35,586 bases of DNA, from assembly GCA_944359015.1 (NCBI GenBank), contig CALVSK010000007.1, positions 1 to 35,586 on the forward strand. The letters run 5' to 3'. Shown here one piece after another: positions 14,945-23,579 of the stretch. The position numbers and the translations under genes are program-made. The notes under the pieces are model-generated. The model had not been told where the DNA came from, ran no database searches, and was given only the letters and a program-made list of their open reading frames with translations. How positions within the stretch are numbered: the first letter of the stretch is position 1; every line of letters begins with the position of its first letter. Source of the stretch: an uncultured Bacilli bacterium (lineage in GTDB: Bacteria; Bacillota_I; Bacilli_A; RF39; UBA660).

Positions 14945-15011
14945 TAATATATTAATTTTTGCACTTATATTTTATATTTTTTTTTACATAATAACTTTTA
15001 GGTGATATAAA

Positions 15012-16970
15012 TTGAAAAAAGTTAGGTTTTTATTTAAGTTAATGCTTTTTGGATTTATATCTTTTATTGTGTCTATAATTGGCCTTTATACTTACGCATA
15101 TTTAAGTCCAAAATTGGATTTAAAAACTAGTGGTAGTTTGTATCTTTATGATAATGAAAATAATTTGGTTTATCAAGGTTCTGCTACAAATGAGTGGGCA
15201 AACATTGAAGATATTAGTCAATATTTAATTGATGCTACTATTGCTGTTGAAGATAAAAATTTTTATAAACATAATGGGTTTGATTATTTGCGAATTGCTA
15301 AAGCTATGTATATAAATATCAAAAATGGTGCTATTGTCCAAGGAGCTTCTACTATTTCCCAACAATATATAAAAAATTTGTATTTGGATTTTGGACAAAC
15401 TTGGAAAAGAAAAATTGAAGAAGCTTTTTTAACTTTAGAGTTAGAGGTTCATTACGAAAAAGATGAAATTTTAGAGGGCTATCTAAATACTATAAATTAT
15501 GGGCAAGGAAATTTAGGAATTGTTAATGCTTCTTCATATTATTTTAATAAAAAACCTAGTGAATTAACTTTAGAAGAAGCTATTATTTTAGCTGGTATAT
15601 CTAAAAACCCTTCTAAATATAATCCAGTTTCCAGTTATGATGATTGCATTTCTCGAGCTAAAATCGTAGCCAAAGCTATGCTTGATAATGATTATATTGA
15701 TGAAGCAACTTATAATTCTTTATTTACAAAAAAAATTGATATTTATGGGCAAAATAAAACTAATAATTTACAAATGCTTATGTATTATCAAGATGCAGTT
15801 TTAAATGAACTAGCAAATATAAAAGAAATACCAAAATCTTTAGTTGATTCTGGTGGATTAAAAATATATACTACTTTAGATATGGATTTACAAGCCAATT
15901 TAGAAAAAAATTTACTAGAAAATAAAGTAGATGATGAAATTCAGGTTGCCAGTATTATTGTTAACCCTAATACTGGAGCTATTCAAGCTTTAACTGGTGG
16001 CATGAATTACGCTACTAGTCAATACAATAGAGCTATTTCTTCAGTTAGACAAGTTGGTTCAACAATGAAACCTTTTCTTTATTATGCAGCATTAGAAAAT
16101 AATATGACTATGTCATCAACATTCTCGAGTGAACCTACTACTTTTAATTTATCAAATGGGCAAACTTATAGCCCTTCTAATGCTAACGATATTTATTCAA
16201 ATAAAGATATAACTATGGCTGCTGCTTTAGCATTATCAGATAATATTTATGCCGTTAAAACTAATTTATTTTTGGGTGTTAATCAAATGATTAATGTTGC
16301 TAGAAAAACCGGTATTACTGGTAATTTAAATAAAGTTGCTTCATTACCTTTAGGAACAAGCGAATTAAATTTAATTGATTTTGCTACTGGCTATACTACT
16401 TTTGCTGCAGGTGGATATAAAAAAGATTTATACTTTATTAAAAAAATCGAAGATTTAGAAGGAAATGTAATTTATGAACATGAACATAAAAATACTTTGG
16501 TTCTTAATCCAAATTATACCTATATTTTAAATGAAATGATGACTTCAACTTCTAATGATGCTTTTATTGATTATACTACTCCTACTGCATTAACTATTGC
16601 CTCTAAGTTTACTAATAAATATGCTATTAAAACAGGTTCTACTAATACAGATTTTTGGATTGTTGGATATAATAAAGATGCTTTAGTTATGACTTGGATG
16701 GGTTATGATGATAATAAATATATTAATAATTCTGTAAGAAGTAAATCTAAAAATGCTTGGGTTAATACTATAGAATATGCTTTAAAAGATGTAGATACTT
16801 CTTGGTATGAAACTCCTAAAAATGTGGTTGCAATTCCACTTGACGCTGTTACTGGAAAAGTTACTACTGATTCTGATAAAGCCGTATTATATTATTATGT
16901 TAAAGGTTCTGAACCATCTATATCTAATGAAGTTTATGTGTCAAAAGAAGAAAAAAAAGATAGTGATTGA
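15012..16970 (+). CDS. Bifunctional class A penicillin-binding protein (PBP1A type)
   Basis: A 652-residue cell-wall synthase. A membrane anchor (about 9-31) precedes the GT51 glycosyltransferase domain (about 55-225): catalytic Glu80 in AVEDKNFYKHNGFD, and GASTISQQYIKNLYL. The transpeptidase domain carries S350-TMK (SxxK), S409-D-N411 (SxN) and K540-T-G542, all intact, so it should polymerise and cross-link glycan and bind beta-lactams. It lacks the long C-terminal FN3 or PASTA extensions of some PBP1s. Translation starts at TTG (15012-15014) after AGGTGATATAAA. It is divergent from the argS operon and convergent with noc, with a shared terminator at its stop codon. One of few genes here pointing toward oriC. 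Confidence 0.95.
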   Translation: MKKVRFLFKLMLFGFISFIVSIIGLYTYAYLSPKLDLKTSGSLYLYDNENNLVYQGSATNEWANIEDISQYLIDATIAVEDKNFYKHNGFDYLRIAKAMYINIKNGAIVQGASTISQQYIKNLYLDFGQTWKRKIEEAFLTLELEVHYEKDEILEGYLNTINYGQGNLGIVNASSYYFNKKPSELTLEEAIILAGISKNPSKYNPVSSYDDCISRAKIVAKAMLDNDYIDEATYNSLFTKKIDIYGQNKTNNLQMLMYYQDAVLNELANIKEIPKSLVDSGGLKIYTTLDMDLQANLEKNLLENKVDDEIQVASIIVNPNTGAIQALTGGMNYATSQYNRAISSVRQVGSTMKPFLYYAALENNMTMSSTFSSEPTTFNLSNGQTYSPSNANDIYSNKDITMAAALALSDNIYAVKTNLFLGVNQMINVARKTGITGNLNKVASLPLGTSELNLIDFATGYTTFAAGGYKKDLYFIKKIEDLEGNVIYEHEHKNTLVLNPNYTYILNEMMTSTSNDAFIDYTTPTALTIASKFTNKYAIKTGSTNTDFWIVGYNKDALVMTWMGYDDNKYINNSVRSKSKNAWVNTIEYALKDVDTSWYETPKNVVAIPLDAVTGKVTTDSDKAVLYYYVKGSEPSISNEVYVSKEEKKDSD

Positions 16971-16984
16971 TGAACTATCTTTTT
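16954..16984. terminator. Bidirectional terminator between PBP1A and noc
   Basis: AAAAAGATAG and CTATCTTTTT form a 9 to 10-bp stem with an 11-base loop containing the PBP stop codon; the noc stop codon begins in the other arm. Flanking A and T runs give U tracts in both directions, so it can end both convergent genes. Confidence 0.8.
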
Positions 16985-18245
16985 ATATCTTATCTTTTTT
17001 TATTTTGATATTTATATGATATTCTGTTGGTAAATTAATTTCCTCAACTACTACTTTGTCTTTGTCTAAATTTAAATTTCTAATTGTTTTTATTACTTCA
17101 TCCAAATAGTCATTATTCATTATTTTTTCATTATTAGTATTTGTTGGTATTATAAAATCATCTAACATTTCTATATTGTCTATTTTACTTAATAAATCTG
17201 TTGGTTTTTGAATATTTTCTTTTTCTTCTTTTTTAGGCTCCAATGGTTTTATCACTTCATCAAAATTCATATTTGCTGCTTCACTTTCTAAAAAGTTGAA
17301 AAATTTATTTGTCATTTTTTCAGGTGTTATATTTGTATTCATATTTTCATTTAAATTCAATATTTCTTCTTTAGGCTCTTTTAATCCCTTTTGTTCATTT
17401 ATTGGATTTATATCTACAGAATTGTTTATTATGTTGCTTATATTTGGGATACTTTCTATAATTGGTAAATCACTAAAATCTTCTTGTGGTTCTTTTAATC
17501 CTTTTTCCTCATTTGCCAAATCTTCTAATTCTTGTTGATTTATCTGTGTATTTAATTTATTAGTTACATTTGCTATGAATTCATTTATATTACTAGCTCC
17601 ATTACCGGTTGTAGTATCTTCTTCACTCGCTGGCATTATTTTTTTTATTTCATCTTCTAATTGTTTTACTGTTAATCTCTCATTTATTATTTTAGTTAAT
17701 AATACTTTTTGCATTTCTTTATCTTTTACTTTTAACAATGACCTAGCGTGTCTTTCTGATATTTTTTCTTGAATTACTGCTTGTTGTACTGATTCATCTA
17801 ATGTTAGTAATCTTAATTTATTAGAAATATTTGATTGTGATAATCCCATTTTTTTCGCTAAATCTTCTTGCGTCATATATCCTTTATCTAATAATGCTTG
17901 ATATGATTTTGCCTCTTCAATTGCACTTAAGTTTTTTCTTTGTACATTCTCTACAATTGCCACTTGAGCACTATCTTTATCACTTAAATTTGAAATTATT
18001 GCAGGAACTGATACTAATCCTGCCATTTTCGCTGCTTTATATCTTCTTTCACCAGCTATAATTTCATATTTATCATTTTTTCTTCTTAATACTAAAGGTT
18101 GAATTATACCATGTTGCTTTATTGATAATGCTAAATCATTTAATGATGCATCATCAAAAGCCAATCGTGGTTGAAAACGATTGGGTATTATATCTTCTAT
18201 GGGAACTTGTAATATTTTTTCCTCTAATTGTGTATTATTGTTCAC
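16983..18245 (-). CDS. noc: Noc-type ParB-family nucleoid occlusion protein with a large insertion
   Basis: A 420-residue ParB-family CTPase. Residues 11-100 are the N-terminal domain with the CTP-binding GERRYKAA (65-72) and ENVQRKNLS (99-107); residues 110-200 hold the HTH with GLSQSNISNKLRLLTL and KISERHARSLL. IPNRFQPR, NKLRLL and ISERHAR follow B. subtilis Noc rather than Spo0J, as does the position next to rsmG. Residues 205-375 are an Asn/Glu-rich insertion with a repeated element (NEEKGLKEPQE at 245, NEQKGLKEPKE at 283). The last 45 residues (LDEVIKTIRNLNL... EYHINIKIKK) match the Noc C-terminal dimerisation end. The N-terminal membrane-targeting helix of Noc is absent. Start GTG (18243-18245) with AAAGGG upstream. 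Noc blocks septation over the nucleoid. Confidence 0.85.
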   Translation of the reverse strand: MNNNTQLEEKILQVPIEDIIPNRFQPRLAFDDASLNDLALSIKQHGIIQPLVLRRKNDKYEIIAGERRYKAAKMAGLVSVPAIISNLSDKDSAQVAIVENVQRKNLSAIEEAKSYQALLDKGYMTQEDLAKKMGLSQSNISNKLRLLTLDESVQQAVIQEKISERHARSLLKVKDKEMQKVLLTKIINERLTVKQLEDEIKKIMPASEEDTTTGNGASNINEFIANVTNKLNTQINQQELEDLANEEKGLKEPQEDFSDLPIIESIPNISNIINNSVDINPINEQKGLKEPKEEILNLNENMNTNITPEKMTNKFFNFLESEAANMNFDEVIKPLEPKKEEKENIQKPTDLLSKIDNIEMLDDFIIPTNTNNEKIMNNDYLDEVIKTIRNLNLDKDKVVVEEINLPTEYHINIKIKKDKI

Positions 18246-18288
18246 TTAAATCAACCCTTTATCTATTTCTAATTTTATAATATTTGTG

Positions 18289-18999
18289 TTATTTTTGCAA
18301 TGGCTTTTTTATAATTTTTTCATATGACCTTAATTTATTTAATTCACTTTTTTGTAATTTTTCTATCTTTATTAAACTTCTATTACTTTCTATTATTGGT
18401 AACTTAAATTCTATCACTTTATCTAAATGACAATCTAATTGTTCAATTGCATATTTGCTCTTATTTAACTCTTCTAAAACATTTCCTTTCATGGCAATAA
18501 AATATTTATTAGGTTTTACTAATGGTATTGCAAGTTCGATTAATACCGGTAAATTAGTTACTGCCCTTGCTGTTACAACATCAAATTTATTAATGTATTC
18601 TTTAGTTATTTTTTCAACTCTATCATTAATTATAGTCAATTTTTCTAATCCTAATTTGTTTTTTAATTCAGTTAAAAATTTTGTTTTTTTATTATTGCTA
18701 TCTACTAAGGTTATTTCTAAATTTGGATAAAATATTTTTAATACCATTCCTGGAAATCCAGCGCCAGAACCTATATCTAATAAATTATTTTCTTTTGTTA
18801 AATCTATTATTTTTGCTAGTGTTAAACTATCATAATAATGTTTTAAATATATATTCTTTTCATCTGTTATTGCTGTAATATTTGTATGAGTGTTGTATTC
18901 AATTAAAAATTCTGTATATTTTCTTAATTGTTCCATTTGGCCTTCATTAGGTTCAATACCTAATTTTTTTATTTCTTTTTTAAAATCTTCTATATTCAT
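18289..18999 (-). CDS. rsmG: 16S rRNA m7G527 methyltransferase
   Basis: A 236-residue RsmG (GidB) that methylates N7 of G527 in 16S rRNA; loss gives low-level streptomycin resistance in other bacteria. SAM motif: NLLDIGSGAGFPGMVLKIFY; also ITLVDSNNKKTKFL, VVTARAVTNLP and FIAMKG. The N-terminal helices (NEGQMEQLRKYTEFLIEYN) are typical. It overlaps mnmG by 4 bases (ATGA), a classic coupled pair, and is followed by noc, reproducing the mnmE-mnmG-rsmG-noc order of Bacilli. Confidence 0.97.
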   Translation of the reverse strand: MNIEDFKKEIKKLGIEPNEGQMEQLRKYTEFLIEYNTHTNITAITDEKNIYLKHYYDSLTLAKIIDLTKENNLLDIGSGAGFPGMVLKIFYPNLEITLVDSNNKKTKFLTELKNKLGLEKLTIINDRVEKITKEYINKFDVVTARAVTNLPVLIELAIPLVKPNKYFIAMKGNVLEELNKSKYAIEQLDCHLDKVIEFKLPIIESNRSLIKIEKLQKSELNKLRSYEKIIKKPLQK

Positions 19000-20852
19000 T
19001 TGTTATATTCCTTTTTTAAATAAACTGATAATACTGATATATCTACAGGATTTACTCCACTGATTCTTGATGCTTGAGCTATTGTTTTTGGTCTTATTTT
19101 TTCTAATTTTTGTTTAGCTTCACTGGCTAAATTTATGATTTTTTTATAGTCAATATCTTCTGGTATTTCTTTTTCTTCTAATTTTTGTAATTTTTCTGCT
19201 TCTTTATAAGCCTTTTTTATATATCCTTCATATTTTATCATTATTTCAACTTGTTCTTTTATTTCATATTCGTAATCTATTTTTATAAAATTTTCTAAAA
19301 AATTTATATTAATCTCTGGTCTTTTTAATAATTCATAATATGAAATGTTACTTATAGGAAGTTCGATTTTATTTTCATTAAATATTTCTTTATTTTTCTC
19401 ATTAATTTTTAGATGATTCTCTTTTAAATAATTTATTAATTCTTCTATTTTTTTCTTTTTTTCTAATAATTTTTCATATTCCTTTTTTGATATTGTACCA
19501 ACTTTATAGCCATATTCTCTAAGTCTTAAGTCTGCATTATCGTGTCTTAGTATTAATCTAAATTCCGCTCTACTAGTTAGCATTCTATATGGCTCAATTG
19601 TTCCTTTAGTTACTAAATCATCTATTAATACTCCAATATAAGCATCGCTTCTTTTTAAAATTAATGGCTCTTTTTTATCTAATTTTAATGATGCATTTAT
19701 TCCTGCAATTATTCCTTGTCCCGCTGCTTCTTCATAACCTGATGTACCATTAATTTGTCCCGCTGTAAATAAATTTTTTATTATTTTATTTTCTAAACTA
19801 GGATAAATTTGTAAGGGATCTATAGCATCATATTCAATGGCATATGCATATTTGGTTATTATTGCATTTTCTAACCCTTTTAAACTATGCACCATTTTTT
19901 CTTGAATATCTCTTGGCATGCTTGTTGAAAAACCTTGTAAATACCAGTCATCATAATATAAACTTTCTGGTTCTAAAAATAATTGATGACGTTCTTTATC
20001 TGCAAATCTTACTATTTTATCCTCTATTGATGGACAATATCTTGGACCAACTCCAGTTGCATATCCACCATACATTGCAGATTTTTTTAAGTTATCCCTA
20101 ATAATTTTATGTGTTATTTCATTTGTATAAACTAAGTAACATGATTCTTGCTTTTCTGGGTCATACATTGGTTTATTATCAAAACTAAATGTCCATGAAG
20201 TTAAATCACCTTTTTCTTCTTTCATAACACTAAAATCTATAGAATCTTTCTTTATTCTTTGAGGTGTTCCAGTTTTTAGCCTTATTATTTTTAAGCCATA
20301 TTCCTTTAGTTTATCAGATAAATAATTACTTCTTGCTTCTCCATGAGGACCTCCAGGTGTATTTTCACTGCCAATTAGGATATTTCCTTTTAAATATGTT
20401 CCTGTGGTTAAAATTACTGTTTTCCCATATATTTTTTCTCCAGTTGCAGTAATTATTCCTTTAACTGTTTGTTCTTCAATGATTAAATCTTCTACCATTG
20501 CTTCTTTTATTTCTAAATTTTTAGTGTTTTTTAATGCTTCTTGCATATTTTTGGGATATGTTATTTTATCCGCTTGCGCACGTAGTGACCGTACTGCTGG
20601 TCCTTTTGAATTGTTTAACATTTTTATTTGAATATGTGATATATCAGCGATTTTACCCATTAATCCACCTAAAGCATCTACTTCTCTTACTATAATTCCC
20701 TTAGCTGTTCCACCTATTGAAGGATTACATGGCATATCTCCAATATTTTTAATATTTCCAGTTATTAAAAGGGTCTTCTTACCCATCTTAGCAGCGATAT
20801 GACAAGCTTCTATTCCGGCATGTCCTCCCCCTACTACTATAATTTCGTACAT
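18996..20852 (-). CDS. mnmG: tRNA uridine-34 modification enzyme MnmG
   Basis: A 618-residue FAD protein that works with MnmE to install the 5-carboxymethylaminomethyl group at U34 of tRNAs reading split codon boxes. FAD motif: VVGGGHAGIEACHIAAKMG; family motifs GDMPCNPSIGGTAKG, GTYLKGNILIG, PGGPHGEARSNYLS, CPSIEDKIVRFADKERH and NGTSGYEEAAGQG. The C-terminal helical domain ends with the conserved RISGVNPVDISVLSVYLK. The start at 20852 follows AGGTAATTAT; the in-frame upstream Met at 20876 overlaps mnmE and is not used. It ends in TGA, overlapping rsmG. Confidence 0.98.
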   Translation of the reverse strand: MYEIIVVGGGHAGIEACHIAAKMGKKTLLITGNIKNIGDMPCNPSIGGTAKGIIVREVDALGGLMGKIADISHIQIKMLNNSKGPAVRSLRAQADKITYPKNMQEALKNTKNLEIKEAMVEDLIIEEQTVKGIITATGEKIYGKTVILTTGTYLKGNILIGSENTPGGPHGEARSNYLSDKLKEYGLKIIRLKTGTPQRIKKDSIDFSVMKEEKGDLTSWTFSFDNKPMYDPEKQESCYLVYTNEITHKIIRDNLKKSAMYGGYATGVGPRYCPSIEDKIVRFADKERHQLFLEPESLYYDDWYLQGFSTSMPRDIQEKMVHSLKGLENAIITKYAYAIEYDAIDPLQIYPSLENKIIKNLFTAGQINGTSGYEEAAGQGIIAGINASLKLDKKEPLILKRSDAYIGVLIDDLVTKGTIEPYRMLTSRAEFRLILRHDNADLRLREYGYKVGTISKKEYEKLLEKKKKIEELINYLKENHLKINEKNKEIFNENKIELPISNISYYELLKRPEININFLENFIKIDYEYEIKEQVEIMIKYEGYIKKAYKEAEKLQKLEEKEIPEDIDYKKIINLASEAKQKLEKIRPKTIAQASRISGVNPVDISVLSVYLKKEYNK

Positions 20853-20860
20853 ATAATTAC

Positions 20861-22213
20861 CTACTTTCCTAAACAAAAGTTACTAAATATGTTATCAACT
20901 AGTTCTTCTTGGTATGTATCTCCTATAATTTGTCCTAAATATTCCCATGCACTTTTTAAATCTATTTCTATTATATCTACTGGCATTTGTCCTTCTAAAC
21001 TTTTTAAAGAATTTGTTAGACTTTTTTTCGCTTTTTTTACTAAATCTATTTGTCTTAAATTTGTTAAATAGCTCATATCTTTGCTAATTATATTATCTAA
21101 TTTTAATTTATTTTTTATTGCTTCTTTTAATTCATCTAATCCATTTGGAGCAATTGTATTGCCAATTATTATTTCCTGGGAAATATTTTTTGGTATAACT
21201 ATTTTTTGTTCTAAATCTGACTTATTTATAAATATAATTAATTTTTCTGAATTGTATTTTCCCAATAATTCCAGGTCTTCTTCAGTTAATTTTTCATTAT
21301 TGTTTGCAACAAAAATTACAATATCTGCTAATTTTGCTATATCTTTACTTTTATTTACTCCTATTTTTTCAACTTCATCTTCCGTTTCTCTAATTCCCGC
21401 TGTATCTATAATATTTATTGCTACACTATTTATTGAAATTGTTCCTTCAACTATATCCCTAGTTGTTCCTGGAATATTAGTTACAATTGCCTTTTCTTCA
21501 TCTAATAAATGATTTAATATACTACTTTTTCCTACATTAGGTCGCCCTATTATTGCAACATTTATTCCATTTTTTATTATTCTTCCATTTTTGGCTCCAT
21601 CAAGAAGTTTATCTAATTCAATATTGATTTCTTTTAAATATTTATCCATTAATTCTTTGGTTACTTGCAATTCATCTTGATATTCTGGATAATCAATATT
21701 TACTTCTATATTTGCCAGTATTTTTACTATTTTTTCTCTTATACTTCTGATTTTTTTAGTTAAAATTCCATCTACATTATTTATTGCTAGTGTCCTTGCA
21801 GCATCTGTTTTTGCTATAATTAAATCATTTACAGATTCTGCTTCAAGTAAATTTATTCGTCCATTTAAAAATGCTCTTTTTGTAAATTCTCCTGGCTCTG
21901 CAAGTCTACATCCATTTTCTAGTAGTATTTCTAATACTTTATTTGTTGTAGATATTCCCCCATGACAATTTATCTCTACTATATCTTCTGTTGTGTATGT
22001 TTTTGGTCCTTTCATTAGCATTATCAAAACTTCATCAATTGTTTCTTCTTGTTTTTTTATGTGTCCATAATGGATGGTATGTGTTTCTTTTTCAGTTAAA
22101 GTACCATCAAATATGCTATCTACTATTTTTATTGCATCAGGTCCAGTAACACGAACTATTGATATTGCTCCAATACCTAATGATGTTGATATTGCACATA
22201 TTGTATCTTCCAT
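20861..22213 (-). CDS. mnmE: tRNA modification GTPase MnmE
   Basis: A 450-residue potassium-activated GTPase, partner of MnmG. The N-terminal tetrahydrofolate-binding domain (about 1-118) includes DTICAISTSLGIGAISIVR and the conserved NCHGG and EPGEFTKRAFLNGR. The G domain lies within the helical domain: G1 GRPNVGKSS (223-231), G2/G3 TTRDIVEG and DTAGIRE, G4 NKSD. The C-terminal FCLGK with Cys447 is the family end motif. The start at 22213 has GGAAG 10 bases upstream; an earlier in-frame ATG at 22234 falls upstream of that site and is rejected. It lies 8 bases before mnmG. Confidence 0.98.
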   Translation of the reverse strand: MEDTICAISTSLGIGAISIVRVTGPDAIKIVDSIFDGTLTEKETHTIHYGHIKKQEETIDEVLIMLMKGPKTYTTEDIVEINCHGGISTTNKVLEILLENGCRLAEPGEFTKRAFLNGRINLLEAESVNDLIIAKTDAARTLAINNVDGILTKKIRSIREKIVKILANIEVNIDYPEYQDELQVTKELMDKYLKEINIELDKLLDGAKNGRIIKNGINVAIIGRPNVGKSSILNHLLDEEKAIVTNIPGTTRDIVEGTISINSVAINIIDTAGIRETEDEVEKIGVNKSKDIAKLADIVIFVANNNEKLTEEDLELLGKYNSEKLIIFINKSDLEQKIVIPKNISQEIIIGNTIAPNGLDELKEAIKNKLKLDNIISKDMSYLTNLRQIDLVKKAKKSLTNSLKSLEGQMPVDIIEIDLKSAWEYLGQIIGDTYQEELVDNIFSNFCLGK

Positions 22214-22219
22214 AATAAA

Positions 22220-22244
22220 AATACTTCCTTTCAACGGAAGTATT
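22220..22244 (-). promoter_or_regulatory. Hairpin over the mnmE ribosome binding site
   Basis: AATACTTCC and GGAAGTATT form a perfect 9-bp stem with a 7-base loop; on the minus strand the 3' arm holds GGAAG, the mnmE Shine-Dalgarno, and is followed by TTTTTATT. It could act as a terminator for RNA coming from the FN3 gene or hide the mnmE start site in such RNA. RNA starting at mnmE's own promoter would lack most of the 5' arm. Confidence 0.6.
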
Positions 22245-22250
22245 ATAACA
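22242..22250 (-). promoter_or_regulatory. mnmE promoter, extended -10
   Basis: The minus strand reads TGTTATAAT, a perfect extended -10, with only a weak -35 (TTTAAG) 17 bases upstream. Transcription should begin near 22235, within or just past the 5' arm of the adjacent hairpin. Confidence 0.65.
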
Positions 22251-22335
22251 TAGAATATTAAAATCTTAAAGTTTTATACTAAACCACTTGCATATAATTT
22301 TACTGTAATTAACTAAATTGTATTTTTAATTTTTT

Positions 22336-23463
22336 TCAAAATCTATCTGGTACAGAAGAAGAGTTATAAGTATATGTTCCTTCATACAACAATTCATCAC
22401 AACTAGTGTATGCATTTATAGGATGACCAAACATATCCGAATGTATATAATAAAAGTTTCCGCTTACACAACCAATTTTCTCCTTATTTGTATTATAATC
22501 ACTTTCTGTCCATTGAGCTATAGACATTCCATTTTCAAAATAATAATTATATGCAGTTCCTGTGTATGTATCTTTAATTGAAAATATTAGTATTCCTTTA
22601 TCAGTTGTAGCACTTATGTTTTTGGTACCAGATGAGTATCCAGCACTATCTTTTACATATACTTTAAAATTATAAGTTGTCTCAGCACTTAAACCACTAA
22701 ATGTATAACTACTACTTGTACTACTTACATAACTACTACCATTATCTTTGGAATAATAATATGTTGCTACATTATTTGTTCCACCACTTGCTGTTACATT
22801 TAAGGTTATACTATCTGCTGTTATATTACTTGTTGTTACATTTGTTACACTTGGATTCACATAAGCGTTTGTAGTTACCGCTGTTTCATATATATTTGAT
22901 GTATATCCTAAACTATCTTCAACATATACTTTTATTTTATATTCTAAATTTGGTGTTAATCCACTAAATGTATATGTGTTACTTGTACTATTTACATAAC
23001 TGCTGCCATCATTATTTGAATAATAATATTTTACTATGTCATTATTTCCTTTTGTTGCATCTACTGTTAAACTAATACTATTATATGTTTTACTTACACT
23101 TATTTCACTTATTGTTGGTACAGCATATTTATCAAAATAAACATAACATTTGTCGGAAGTATTTGTTTGCATTATTACTCTTTTTGTTTCTTCATTCCAA
23201 GAAAGTGTTCCACCATTTTCACATTTAGATAATCTTTCATTAAATATATATCCGGAACTTGGCCAAGTTGTATCTGTTGAAGTTTGGTATTCCCCGCTTC
23301 CTACTTCTGTTTCATAGAGCATACTTATCGCATTTGATGATAAAAATCTTTCTTTTTTTTCATTTTTTATTATTTTGTTAGTTTTATCATTTGCTTGTAT
23401 AAACATTGAAAATATACCACATAATAATAAAGCAATAATTAGTATTTTTTTTCTTCTTTTCAT
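22336..23463 (-). CDS. Secreted two-domain fibronectin type III protein
   Basis: A 375-residue exported protein. A basic start (MKRRKK) and hydrophobic segment (about 7-25) act as signal or anchor. Residues about 40-115 form a Cys-containing domain (KCENGGTLSW, TSDKCYVYF). Two FN3 repeats follow (about 118-197 and 205-287); they are recent duplicates, sharing IVKYYYSNNDGSSYV and VATYYYSKDNGSSYV, and NTYTFSGL and SSYTFSGL. A C-terminal Cys pair domain (IGCVSGNFYYI, YTSCDELLYEG) ends the protein. No sortase signal is visible. It is probably a surface adhesin or binding protein; function unproven. The start at 23463 follows GGAGAAGTATT. It sits between mnmE and khpB, which are normally neighbours, and is divergent from an XRE regulator with operators over its promoter. 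Confidence 0.8.
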   Translation of the reverse strand: MKRRKKILIIALLLCGIFSMFIQANDKTNKIIKNEKKERFLSSNAISMLYETEVGSGEYQTSTDTTWPSSGYIFNERLSKCENGGTLSWNEETKRVIMQTNTSDKCYVYFDKYAVPTISEISVSKTYNSISLTVDATKGNNDIVKYYYSNNDGSSYVNSTSNTYTFSGLTPNLEYKIKVYVEDSLGYTSNIYETAVTTNAYVNPSVTNVTTSNITADSITLNVTASGGTNNVATYYYSKDNGSSYVSSTSSSYTFSGLSAETTYNFKVYVKDSAGYSSGTKNISATTDKGILIFSIKDTYTGTAYNYYFENGMSIAQWTESDYNTNKEKIGCVSGNFYYIHSDMFGHPINAYTSCDELLYEGTYTYNSSSVPDRF

Positions 23464-23485
23464 AATACTTCTCCACATCTATTTT

Positions 23486-23551
23486 AAAACATATTGTATT
23501 AAGATTATTTTAAAACACATTGTTTTAAAAGTCAATATAACATATTGTTTT
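23486..23551. promoter_or_regulatory. Three operator-like palindromes between the FN3 gene and the XRE regulator
   Basis: Three 15-base palindromes of form AAAACAnnnTGTTTT: AAAACATATTGTATT (23486-23500), AAAACACATTGTTTT (23512-23526, perfect arms) and ATAACATATTGTTTT (23537-23551). Centres are 26 and 25 bases apart, near 2.5 helical turns. The middle copy lies between -35 and -10 of the FN3 promoter and the first covers its start point. The adjacent XRE protein is the obvious candidate repressor. Confidence 0.75.
23507..23535 (-). promoter_or_regulatory. Promoter of the FN3 gene
   Basis: The minus strand has TTGACT (23530-23535), exactly 17 bases, then TAAAAT (23507-23512). Both hexamers are close to consensus. 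The leader to the ATG at 23463 is about 37 bases. An operator occupies the spacer. Confidence 0.7.
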
Positions 23552-23579
23552 ATTCTACAATTTGTTTGGAGTGTAATAT

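Noticed and set aside
14905-15011. T-box leader for argS
   Set aside because: The gap is only 107 bases, shared by divergent genes, and shows neither the T-box sequence nor a terminator/antiterminator.
16983-18245. Calling this gene Spo0J/ParB because parS sites are in the window
   Set aside because: The HTH and C-terminus follow Noc and the gene lies next to rsmG; a separate ParB is expected elsewhere, so parS does not settle it.
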